This document shows positions 7,849-15,300 of a DNA stretch of 16,563 bases, piece by piece. Made by a program: the position numbers and the translations under genes. Every line of letters begins with the position of its first letter. Position 1 is the first letter of the stretch. The stretch comes from WJMT01 sp964611275 (lineage in GTDB: Bacteria > Acidobacteriota > Aminicenantia > Aminicenantales > Aminicenantaceae): NCBI GenBank assembly GCA_964611275.1, contig CAZSZS010000101.1, forward strand, positions 1 through 16,563. Reading direction: 5' to 3'. The notes below the pieces were generated by a model, which did no database searches, was not told where the DNA came from, and saw only the letters and a program-made list of their open reading frames with translations.

Positions 7849-8763
7849 ATGGCTAAGAAAAGAGTAGGAATTATCGGAGTCGGGTATCTTGGAACCCAGC
7901 ATGCAAGGATCCTATCATATCTTGAGGAAGCTGATTTGAAAGCGGTCGCAGATATAGATAAAAATAAAGCGATGGTCATAGGTAACCGTCATCGTGTCCC
8001 TTATCATGAGAATTTCGAAGATATGCTTGATGATATGGATGTGGGTATTGTAGCGACCACTACAAGTGAACATTTTTCCATTACCAAGAAACTGCTTCAA
8101 GCAGGGAAGTCGGTTCTTGTGGAAAAACCGATCACTGATACCGTGGAGCAGGGTGAAGAACTGGTTGCCCTGGCAAAAAAGAAAGGCCTGATACTCCAGG
8201 TCGGGCATTTGGAGAGATTTAATCCTGCTGTTGAGAAGCTGAAGAATCTCATCACTGAACCTAAGTTCATAGAGGTCCAGAGGCTTGGTTCTTTTTCAGC
8301 CCGTTCCTTGGATACAAATGTCGTATTGGACCTGATGATCCATGATTTGGATATTATTCTTGATTTGATAAATGATACGGTCGAGATCATAAGGTCCTCA
8401 GCTATTCATGTGCTTTCAGAAAAATTTGATATCGCCAATGCCAGGCTCGAGTTTAAGTCTGGGTGTGTGGCCACCTTAACGGCCAGCCGGGTTCACCAGG
8501 GCAAGGTCAGAAATCTAAGAATATTCGAACCGACATCCTATTATTCGGTTGATTATATTGATCAGGAGATCAAGGTTTTTCCTTTAAACGGACGGCAGGC
8601 TGATATTATGTCTTTGGAGATAAAAAAGGAAGAGCCCTTAAAGAAAGAACTCATCAATTTCTTCAAATGTCTTAATGACGGAAAGCAGAGAAAAGTAAGC
8701 GGAGCTGAAGGGGTGCGCGCTCTAAAATTGGCTCACCGCGTCCTGGCGGAGATAGAAACGTAA
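7849..8763 (+). CDS. Gfo/Idh/MocA-family NAD(P)-dependent oxidoreductase
   Basis: This is a sugar or sugar-nucleotide dehydrogenase of the Gfo/Idh/MocA family. The 304 residues show an N-terminal Rossmann fold with GVGYLG (10-15), the family's catalytic lysine in VEKP (E92-K93-P94), GHLERFNPAVEKL (119-131), and the C-terminal-domain motif DLMIHDLD (161-168) with His165. The ATG is the first possible start because an in-frame TAA directly precedes it; the ribosome site is weak. It follows lpxI after 109 nt. Relatives in this position are common in lipid A clusters of several phyla. In Leptospira and Acidithiobacillus a family member (GnnA) oxidises the 3-OH of UDP-GlcNAc for 2,3-diaminoglucose lipid A, but the partner aminotransferase GnnB is not here, so that role is a possibility only. 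The gene ends 4 nt from a convergent gene. Confidence 0.85.
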   Translation: MAKKRVGIIGVGYLGTQHARILSYLEEADLKAVADIDKNKAMVIGNRHRVPYHENFEDMLDDMDVGIVATTTSEHFSITKKLLQAGKSVLVEKPITDTVEQGEELVALAKKKGLILQVGHLERFNPAVEKLKNLITEPKFIEVQRLGSFSARSLDTNVVLDLMIHDLDIILDLINDTVEIIRSSAIHVLSEKFDIANARLEFKSGCVATLTASRVHQGKVRNLRIFEPTSYYSVDYIDQEIKVFPLNGRQADIMSLEIKKEEPLKKELINFFKCLNDGKQRKVSGAEGVRALKLAHRVLAEIET

Positions 8764-8767
8764 TCCC

Positions 8768-9523
8768 TCAATCCTTCTTAAATAAAGAGTCCTCAAGTCC
8801 TGTGTTGTACTGAACGTCTGTGATGGTTGTCACCATATATTCTTCACCGTCTTGGTAAACAATAAGAGAATGAGCCACCATGGTTCCGTCTATTTCTTTG
8901 TAGTCAGAGTGATAGGTTTCAATCATTACTTCCACTCCGGTCTGGGCCAGGGTTATAGCCTTGCTCCTGCTGACGAGATACGTCTCGCCACTGATAAAGA
9001 GAGTGGCCTCATATCCGTCTGTGTGGTGTTGTGTAAGGATATGATGTTCCACTCCATCAATGGTTTCCGTGCCGTCGTAAGTGTAAAAGATCCCGTATTT
9101 TTCCGGATTGAGAAGAGAGTCGTTCCCCAAAGCATCTCTTTTCATTTCAGTGGCCATTTGTTCAGACATCTCTTCCGTTTCTCCTGTTTGAGGATTGATC
9201 CACCAGCCTGTTTTCCCGTCATAAGCCTGTGTAATGATCATGCCCATCACTTCGATATCTGAACGCAGTTTATCCGGTTCTTTTTGATAGATGGTGAGAG
9301 ATCCATCCAGCCCCATCTGGGTGATTTCCACGGTCCCGGTAACGACCATGTCCTTTATCTCCTGGATCCGTTTTTTACCCCCCTGCGCTTCAATCATTTT
9401 TGAAAGGATCTGGGCGGCTTTGGCATCTGTCTTGTTATCTTGGGCGGCGTTGCAAAATAAGGATAAAGCGGATATGCTGAGCATCATAAAAAATACAACT
9501 GCTATTGAGAATAATTTTTTCAT
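8768..9523 (-). CDS. Exported LolA-like / outer-membrane lipoprotein-sorting-type protein
   Basis: The 251-residue product has a Sec signal peptide (lysines at 2-3, hydrophobic stretch to about 24, likely cleavage near CNAA-QD). The Cys is not in a proper lipobox (SLFC), so it is probably soluble periplasmic. The mature part starts AAQILSKMIEAQGGKKRIQEIKDMVVTGTVEI, continues with beta-rich sequence including QAYDGKTGWWINPQTG, and ends YNTGLEDSLFKKD. This pattern (AxGG, then IKxxxxxGxxE, then YDGxxGW) is typical of LolA-fold proteins labelled outer-membrane lipoprotein-sorting protein (COG2834-like). It is not classical LolA, and substrates are unknown. It has a strong ribosome site (AGGAGGAG) and its own sigma-70-like promoter. 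It converges on the oxidoreductase gene with 4 nt between stop codons and no visible terminator. Fold assignment is moderate; function is unknown. Confidence 0.75.
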   Translation of the reverse strand: MKKLFSIAVVFFMMLSISALSLFCNAAQDNKTDAKAAQILSKMIEAQGGKKRIQEIKDMVVTGTVEITQMGLDGSLTIYQKEPDKLRSDIEVMGMIITQAYDGKTGWWINPQTGETEEMSEQMATEMKRDALGNDSLLNPEKYGIFYTYDGTETIDGVEHHILTQHHTDGYEATLFISGETYLVSRSKAITLAQTGVEVMIETYHSDYKEIDGTMVAHSLIVYQDGEEYMVTTITDVQYNTGLEDSLFKKD

Positions 9524-9546
9524 CTTCTCCTCCTAAGTCTTCTTAA

Positions 9547-9575
9547 ATTCTAAAATGAAATTTTTGCAGTGTAAA
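9547..9575 (-). promoter_or_regulatory. Sigma-70-type promoter for the LolA-like gene
   Basis: On the - strand, TTTACA (9570-9575, 5/6 to TTGACA) is followed after exactly 17 nt by TAGAAT (9547-9552, 5/6 to TATAAT). The predicted start of transcription is near 9540, giving a short leader that still includes the AGGAGGAG ribosome site before the ATG at 9523. The match is good, but the region is AT-rich, so chance is possible. Confidence 0.55.
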
Positions 9576-9703
9576 GCAAAACATTTCTCTGTGTTTCCAA
9601 ATACGTAAAATATTTACATTGGTTTTAAGGATGAAAAAATAGAGGAACTCATAACCTGGATGATGAACGAGTCGAGATTGCAGAAAGCTTACTGAAATTC
9701 AGG

Positions 9704-9949
9704 TTAATGGCAGAGCCCGTATCTTTGGATTTTCTTATAGAGGCCGGGAATGGATATATTGAGTATGTCCGCTGTCTCTGTTTTATTGTTGTCTGTGATT
9801 TTAAGCAGATATTCGATATATTCTTTTTTCAATCTTTCAAGAGTTGGCAGTTGCCTTGAATTTGAGTTTATATTTTTAATGATAACAGTATGATAAAAGA
9901 AGGTTTTCATTTTTTCTGAATTTAAGATTTGCATCTGTTGTTTTTTCAT
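9704..9949 (-). CDS. Stand-alone Fis-type helix-turn-helix protein
   Basis: This small protein (81 aa from the start at 9949; 83 aa if the ATG at 9955 is used) consists of a ~30-residue polar N-terminus and a Fis/NtrC-type C-terminal HTH. AGGA at 9957-9960 is 7 nt from the 9949 ATG but only 1 nt from the 9955 one, so 9949 is the better start. The region LERLKKEYIEYLL...TADILNIS...LYKKIQRYGL matches the C-terminus of the sigma-54 activator at 10852-12207 at 23 of 43 positions without gaps, including a shared TADILNIS. The residues after that differ (IPG against RTT), so DNA specificity may differ. It has no receiver or AAA+ domain. It starts 12 nt after the upstream membrane-protein gene and is surely in the same operon. 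Its role is unknown: a DNA-binding modulator, perhaps a feedback antagonist. Confidence 0.8.
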   Translation of the reverse strand: MKKQQMQILNSEKMKTFFYHTVIIKNINSNSRQLPTLERLKKEYIEYLLKITDNNKTETADILNISIPGLYKKIQRYGLCH

Positions 9950-9961
9950 GGTCATATCCTA

Positions 9962-10603
9962 TCATCTGTTTCTTGCTTCATAGATATGGGACATATTGCT
10001 CGATACCACATAGGACAGAGCTATATTGCTGACTATACTGGTAACCCATGCCAGGGTCTTGTTTCGTTTGAAAAGTTTTTTCATCACAAAGTAACTTGTC
10101 AATGACATACCGATCTTTACAGCTGCAAAAGTAAAATCATTCTTGACAAACGGCTTCATGAGAGGATTTCCTTCCTCCAGGCCTTCGTATTTCAATGCTT
10201 CTCTTGTGGAAAAATAATCAGCGGCATTGAGGGCCAGATTTGCTATCAAGCTCGCTTCGAACAGAGTGCTTTCGAATTTGTGCCTTTTTCTATATTCCTG
10301 GACGAATTTATAGGTTTCCGGATAGTTGGTTTCGGGGGTTGTTGGCTTGATAGAGAAATCATAGGTCTTATCGTTGTTGTTTGAGTATGTGAATAGGGAA
10401 GCGGATTCAATGGAGGTTTTTTCCAAGGGAGTTATGATTTGATTGATAACAACCGTGGAAAGAAGCTGTTGGCCCGATATGAGTGCCTCACTGTCACTGT
10501 TGCCTTCGGCTTTTAAAGATGAAAAACACAGCATGGCTAAAATGATTGAAACGCTTAATACCTTTGTTGTTCTTGCTTTTTTTGTTTTTTTATTGTTTAT
10601 CAT
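9962..10603 (-). CDS. Small membrane protein with DUF5658-like motif
   Basis: The function is not known. The 213 residues start with a charged N-terminus and a hydrophobic stretch (about 14-31) ending LKA-EG, either a signal peptide or an anchor. A polar segment of ~80 residues follows, then three likely membrane segments at about 112-133, 155-178 and 183-206. The middle holds LNAADYFSTREAL...EEGNPLM (125-149). An N..D...T pattern followed by E.NPL resembles the DUF5658 family of small bacterial membrane proteins; I base this on the motif only. The ribosome site is good (GAGG, 6 nt before the ATG). The gene is preceded by a clear sigma-54 promoter and two activator-like palindromes and followed 12 nt later by the small HTH gene, so it is the prime target of the neighbouring activator. 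It could be an envelope or stress-sensing membrane protein; this is speculative. Confidence 0.75.
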   Translation of the reverse strand: MINNKKTKKARTTKVLSVSIILAMLCFSSLKAEGNSDSEALISGQQLLSTVVINQIITPLEKTSIESASLFTYSNNNDKTYDFSIKPTTPETNYPETYKFVQEYRKRHKFESTLFEASLIANLALNAADYFSTREALKYEGLEEGNPLMKPFVKNDFTFAAVKIGMSLTSYFVMKKLFKRNKTLAWVTSIVSNIALSYVVSSNMSHIYEARNR

Positions 10604-10639
10604 GTCATCCTCTTTTTTCTTGAATTTGTCCTTATAAAA

Positions 10640-10655
10640 TGCAAGATGGATGCCA
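10640..10655 (-). promoter_or_regulatory. Sigma-54 (-24/-12) promoter
   Basis: Reading the - strand, TGGCATCCATCTTGCA matches the RpoN consensus TGGCACG-N4-TTGCA with the invariant GG (-24) and GC (-12) at exactly the right spacing. The predicted transcription start is near 10629, about 26 nt before the ATG of the DUF5658-like gene at 10603, leaving room for its ribosome site. The gene just upstream encodes a sigma-54 activator with an intact GAFTGA loop, which supports the call. Confidence 0.88.
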
Positions 10656-10729
10656 TGAGTTTTGGATTTTGTAAGTTGTTTAAAATAAAAAAGATACGGG
10701 AATCGTTAAGGAAGAGAAAAATCATAAAA

Positions 10730-10750
10730 AGTGATCAATTTATGAACACT
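10730..10750. promoter_or_regulatory. Operator-like palindrome, site 1 (promoter-proximal)
   Basis: The half-sites AGTGATCA and TGAACACT are separated by five bases; seven of eight arm positions pair. The centre (10740) lies about 111 nt upstream of the predicted sigma-54 start site. It shares arm sequence and spacer length with the palindrome at 10810-10830, so the two are probably binding sites for one dimeric protein, most likely the activator encoded next door. Confidence 0.72.
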
Positions 10751-10767
10751 TTTTTTGTAAAAGTGTT
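10745..10767. repeat. Nine-base perfect inverted repeat overlapping operator site 1
   Basis: AACACTTTT (10745-10753) and AAAAGTGTT (10759-10767) are perfect inverted copies around a 5-nt loop. The left arm shares AACACT with operator site 1. No U-run follows it in the - direction, so it is a poor terminator for the activator gene. It may extend the binding array with an additional AGTGTT half-site, or fold in RNA. Confidence 0.5.
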
Positions 10768-10809
10768 GTAACTTATTGAAAATAAAGGAATAATAAAGAA
10801 AAAGGGAAT

Positions 10810-10830
10810 AGTGTTCAATAAATGAACATG
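10810..10830. promoter_or_regulatory. Operator-like palindrome, site 2 (promoter-distal)
   Basis: The half-sites AGTGTTCA and TGAACATG have a five-base spacer; the inner six bases TGTTCA/TGAACA are a perfect inverted repeat. The centre (10820) is exactly 80 bp from that of site 1 and about 191 nt upstream of the predicted start site, within the usual range of sigma-54 upstream activator sites. It lies 22 nt beyond the stop codon of the activator gene. Confidence 0.72.
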
Positions 10831-10851
10831 ATCAGTCAGATTTAAGAGAGA

Positions 10852-12207
10852 TTAATGGGTGATATTGTATTTTTTTAACTTACTATAGAGAGTGGTCCTT
10901 GATATATTTAAGATATCCGCTGTCTTTTTTATATTGTAGTCTGTCTGGTTTATCAAATATGTGATGTAGTCTTTTTCCAGGTCTTCCAGAGAAGAAAAGT
11001 TCTCTTTATCTATTTTGGGGCCCTTCTGCTTTAAAATCGATGTGTCATGGAGATATTCAGGAAGGTCATTTACGTCAATAAACTCTTTTTTTGTAACCAG
11101 CGCTGCCCTTTCCAGAACATTTTTCAACTCTCTGACATTTCCGGGCCAGTGGTATTTTGAAAACAGCTTTTGGACTTTCATGGATATCCCTTTTATTTTT
11201 TTGTCGACTTTTTTGCTCAGATTTTCTAAGAAATGCCTGACCAGAAGCGGGATATCTTCTCTTCGTTCCCTCAGAGGAGGCAGGTGGACCTCCACCTTGT
11301 TGACCCTGTGGAAGAGGTCTTCCCTAAAAGTATTGTTTTCTATGCATTCTGACAGATCCCTGTTTGTGGCAGCGATGACTTTTACATCCACTTCTTTGGT
11401 CTCATTAGACCCAAGAGGCCTGAATTGATGGCTTTCGAGCACTCTGAGTAATTTGGCCTGGACAGCCAAAGGGATCTCTCCTATTTCGTCCAAAAAGATG
11501 ATGCTTTTATGAGCGGCTTCAAAAAGTCCCTGTTTGTTTACCAGAGCCCCGGTAAAAGCTCCTTTTTTATAGCCAAAGAGTTCGGATTCAAACAGGTTTT
11601 CCGGAATGGAAACGCAGTCGCATATGACAAGCTGTCTGTTGTTTCGGGTGCTCAGCTCATGGATGGCATGGGCGATCAGTTCTTTCCCTGTACCGGTCTC
11701 TCCGGTAACCAGAATGCTGGAAAAAAATTTTGAGATTTTTTCAACCAGAGAAAAGATCTCAAACATATAAGGACTTTTCCCTACGATTCCTTTGAACGAA
11801 TATTTTTCTTCCAGCCTTTTCTCCAGAAGATAGGTCTCTTTTTTGAGATTTCTTTTTTCATTGATAGCGCCGAGTGTTTTTTCTACGATATCTTGTTGAA
11901 TGGGTTTTTCAATATAATCAGAAGCCCCTCTTTTTATTATATCCATGACATTTTCTGTGGATTTGGCGTTCCCAATGAGTATGATATCGATCAGTGAGTC
12001 AAAGTTATGGAGCTCTTTAATGAGGGATAAGGCCTTGTCTTTGTATCTATCCACATCCGTCATCACGACATCAATGTGATGCTCTTTTATGTGCTTGAGG
12101 ATGGAATCCGTGCTTTCGGAAAAATAGACCTCACATGTATCAACGAAAGAGGAATCCTTGACATTATCATACAGTGAAAGGCTCTCATCTATCAAAAGAA
12201 GGTTCAT
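10852..12207 (-). CDS. Sigma-54-dependent response regulator (NtrC type) with atypical receiver
   Basis: This 451-aa transcription activator opens sigma-54 promoters with ATP energy. The order is receiver (1-115), linker, AAA+ domain (about 140-370), and C-terminal Fis-type HTH (about 405-451). The AAA+ part is complete: Walker A GETGTGKE (169-176), the sigma-54-contacting GAFTGA loop (216-221), Walker B IIFLDE (236-241), the arginine-finger region FREDLFHRVN and WPGNVREL. The receiver keeps acidic D7/E8, phospho-acceptor candidate D51 and K101 (YIEKP), but the switch Thr/Ser is Gly79 and the usual MP..G loop after the Asp is replaced by VDRYKDK. Phosphorylation signalling may therefore be altered or lost. 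No histidine kinase gene is in the window. The downstream intergenic region carries matching palindromes and a sigma-54 promoter, its probable target. The ribosome site before the ATG is weak. Confidence 0.94.
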   Translation of the reverse strand: MNLLLIDESLSLYDNVKDSSFVDTCEVYFSESTDSILKHIKEHHIDVVMTDVDRYKDKALSLIKELHNFDSLIDIILIGNAKSTENVMDIIKRGASDYIEKPIQQDIVEKTLGAINEKRNLKKETYLLEKRLEEKYSFKGIVGKSPYMFEIFSLVEKISKFFSSILVTGETGTGKELIAHAIHELSTRNNRQLVICDCVSIPENLFESELFGYKKGAFTGALVNKQGLFEAAHKSIIFLDEIGEIPLAVQAKLLRVLESHQFRPLGSNETKEVDVKVIAATNRDLSECIENNTFREDLFHRVNKVEVHLPPLRERREDIPLLVRHFLENLSKKVDKKIKGISMKVQKLFSKYHWPGNVRELKNVLERAALVTKKEFIDVNDLPEYLHDTSILKQKGPKIDKENFSSLEDLEKDYITYLINQTDYNIKKTADILNISRTTLYSKLKKYNITH

Positions 12208-12250
12208 CTTAAGTTACACTTATGAAATGAAATCCAACAATCTGATTTTT

Positions 12251-12279
12251 ATATTATCAGTTTCTCTTTTGTTTTACAA
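12251..12279 (-). promoter_or_regulatory. Possible weak sigma-70 promoter for the sigma-54 activator gene
   Basis: On the - strand, TTGTAA (12274-12279) and TAATAT (12251-12256) are separated by 17 nt, each 4/6 to consensus. The predicted start is near 12244, leaving a leader of about 37 nt. A short inverted repeat CTGAT/ATCAG (12242-12260) overlaps the -10 element and could be an operator. The 95-nt gap between the activator and the carboxypeptidase gene contains no convincing terminator, so read-through is also possible. Confidence 0.3.
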
Positions 12280-12302
12280 TACTGTTCTCTTTGATTGATC
12301 CT

Positions 12303-15300
12303 TTATTTTTCCGGCTCTCCCGGCCTGCTTCTAATGAACTGGATACATATTTTATCTTTGATCTCTTCCTCGATCCTTGAGATCTGGAATGTGCTTTCTG
12401 AGAGGTAACGGGCATGGGCTTTGATGTAGGAGAGCCCCTGTTCAACAAGAAAGTCCAGCCATTCCCCCTGGGCTGTTTCATCCATAAGTTCCGGAGTTTC
12501 TTCTGCGAATGTTATTTTTCTTTTCTCTGTCAGCTTGCTTTCCGTGGAACTCTGCCTTTTTGAATAGATATTGACGCCACCCTGGATTTCCAGGTTGTTC
12601 ATATGAGGGTGCCATCGCGCGGCCCAGCGGTAATATCTGTCGTAGAGTGATTTGTTTGAGAGGCGGATGTTTTCAGGGGAATGAAGTCCCTCTATGATAT
12701 ATTTTTTTAGAGATTCTCCGGCTTTTGTCCATTTCTCATATATAGGAAGGGAAACGGTCCTGTAGTACACAAACCATCCCCGGGGGATCCAGTAGTCTCT
12801 GAATAGAAACGGAGTGTAATCCGAGAAAGGCTGGACCCATTCATGTGAAGGATAGCCGTGGAGATTGAGATGGATGTCAGGAAGCCACCGGTCGTACAGG
12901 TTTTTTCTGACTTTAGCTTCCGGAAGTATGGGATGGTCCGCGTTGACCTGATGACCGATATCTATACCCAATGTGGAATACCGCCCTGCATGCAGGCTGT
13001 GAAAAGGGGTTAATTTTTGCAGTTTGTAGGCCAGTTCCGCACCATCAGGGTTTTCCATGGGATGAAAAACGAAATTTATTTTTTTCAAAAAAGACCTGTA
13101 TTCGTCGTTCTTCGCAGCGAGTTCCGCGAATTTGAGGATGTAGTTTGTTGAACAGACCTCATTGGCATGTTGGCGTCCGTTGCAGTAAAGCGTGGGCTTA
13201 AATGTGATGAGCCTCTGGAGAGAGGTGTATGGGTCCGTAGGAGAGTGGATCTCAATCACAGGGACCTTTTTTCCCTCATAGGACCTCCCGCCTATATAGG
13301 TTCGGATGGACTCAAATCCGGAAAGTCTGTCCACGATATCCAGACACATCTGGGGAGAAATGATTTCCTCGGTGGGAACAATATCATGGTCTGCCGCCTC
13401 TTTCTTTTTTGCCTTCTGGTCTTCTGAACCATCGTATGAAACAGGAAATGTTTCATCCTTAAAGATGTCTTTATGTTTGATTTTAAGGGTAAATTGGTTG
13501 AGATCGGGATAATGAAAAGAAAGCGGTGTGATTCCTTGATCAGTGAGTTCCCTTAAGGAATCAATGATCTCTATGAGTTCAAGATAGGGTTCCTCTTTTT
13601 CGATCTCTGCATCGATAGTGAGGTCATGGATCCTGTTTTTCTCTGAATCATAGAGAAGAGCGGAAGTGCTCAATTTTTTCACTTCAACCGGATCGAATTC
13701 GATCCGTTCCTTTGATGTGTTTCCCGCATCATCACTCCAGCTTACGGTCATAAAGGGAGATTGTGCCTGTCTGTCTTCGAACAGAATGCTTACTTTAGGT
13801 TTTTTTCCTTCTGTGGAAGGATGGATGAGGGGAAGGACGTTTCCCGGGGCTGAGTAACGGGATGAGTCTTCGGGAAGGTCGGTCTCTTCTGTCCGGATGT
13901 CTGTGATTCCCCTGAGAAAATCAAGGGTGTCAAAATATATCTCATCATGAATGGCTTCCAGGCTGCTTATGATCTCCTGGTCCAGGCCAAGCCTGTAATC
14001 AGGTTCACTCAGCCACATCTCTATCAGAAGCCGTTTGAAATAGGGCTGTTTCTTGAATGATGGTTTGTTATCCGTTTTCTTTAGGATGTAGTCATAGACA
14101 GAAGTAAGGACCTCAGCTTGATAAAAATCCCAGAATCTCTCAAGGTCACTCTCAATAGGGACGTCCAGAACGACTTTCTCTTTCTCTCTGATCTGAAGCC
14201 ATCCTGTGGTTCGGGTCACTGTTCCCCATTCCGGAAGGACGTTGAGATAGCTGGATTTCTTAACACGGGGGGAGAAATGGTCTGTGAAAATTTTCTTTTC
14301 CTTATCGTCATAGGCTGTGATGACATACGTAGGCTCTTTTTCGTCTTTTATCTCAAAGATGATGTTATCAATGGGGATTCCCGTCTCTTCGGAGATGAGA
14401 TCATCTATGGGATACAGCTCTTGAAGCCATCGGTAAGGGTCGGCATAGAATCTTTTAAGCTTTTTGAAGTCATCCGTGAATCTGGAAAACTGGATAACGA
14501 CATGGTCTGTATTCTCGGATTGAAGAGAGGGGATCATTTTTTCTTTGAGCCAGAAGAATCCCTGTTTATAAGAGGAGAGAACATCAATCCGGAAGTCCTT
14601 GATCTTATTTCTCTCCAACAGTTCTTTGACCGTTTTTTTTATTTTTTCTCTGGTTTCCGGGGATTCGCTGACGCCGATGCTGATGTGGAGAGGGCTTCGG
14701 CTCCATTGGCCGCTGTTTATGAATTTTTCAAGTTGGCGAAAGACGTCATCGACTTCCCAGTCAAAGATTTTTTCCTTCTGAAAAACGGTTTGACTGTCAT
14801 CAAAGGAAGAGGATTCTATGGTTAATTCTTCCGCATCTAAGGAGTTTTCTAAGTATTTGTGTACATAATCTTCATACTCTTTGTTTTTTTCCGGCAAACA
14901 GAAGTCGACTGAGAATGTTTTTATTTTCTTGTGGTTTAATTTTTTTATGATGTCCTTTAATTTGAAAAGAAAAGAACCTTCAGTGCTCCCTCTCTTTCCG
15001 TCAAAAAATTCCTCAAGGGCAGAAGGGATGTCCTGAAGTTCCGGACGGCCCGGTTTGTATGCGTCAAAATAAGGATAGACCCGGGAGAGATAATCAACAA
15101 GTCCTGTAAGGCTGTTGTCATCCGATCCAAAAAGCACGACCGCATTGGATTTGTTAAAAGCCCGGGGCACGATATGGACAGCAGCTGTCCCGGGTTGTAA
15201 TTCAGGCGCACTCAGTTTCCCTGTTTTGACAAGCTCTTTATAGAGGGAATTGTTTTTCCCTATGATGATAGGATTGGGTAGATCCTCCGGTTTTTCGATT

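Noticed and set aside
8852..9262. 136-aa open frame on the + strand opposite the LolA-like gene
   Set aside because: The - strand frame has a signal peptide, a strong ribosome site and a promoter; the + frame has none of these.
9634..9760. Protein-like readings on the + strand (EKIEELITWMMNES and NLDDERVEIAESLLKF)
   Set aside because: They are in different frames, short, interrupted by stops, lack a start with a ribosome site and partly overlap the small HTH gene; at most a decayed remnant.
10745..10767. Inverted repeat as Rho-independent terminator of the activator gene
   Set aside because: The stem is AT-rich and in the - direction is not followed by a run of U.
12242..12260. CTGAT/ATCAG inverted repeat as a terminator of the M14 gene
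   Set aside because: Only 5-bp arms with a 9-nt loop, AT-rich and no U-run; more likely chance or a weak operator.
13163..13184. TGGC...TTGCA match resembling a sigma-54 promoter inside the M14 gene
   Set aside because: The spacing between GG and GC is wrong (too long or too short for any pairing) and it lies within the catalytic-domain coding sequence.
14118..14825. 235-aa open frame on the + strand inside the M14 peptidase gene
   Set aside because: It is antisense to a long gene with signal peptide and catalytic motifs; its product shows no recognisable domain and no ribosome site was found.
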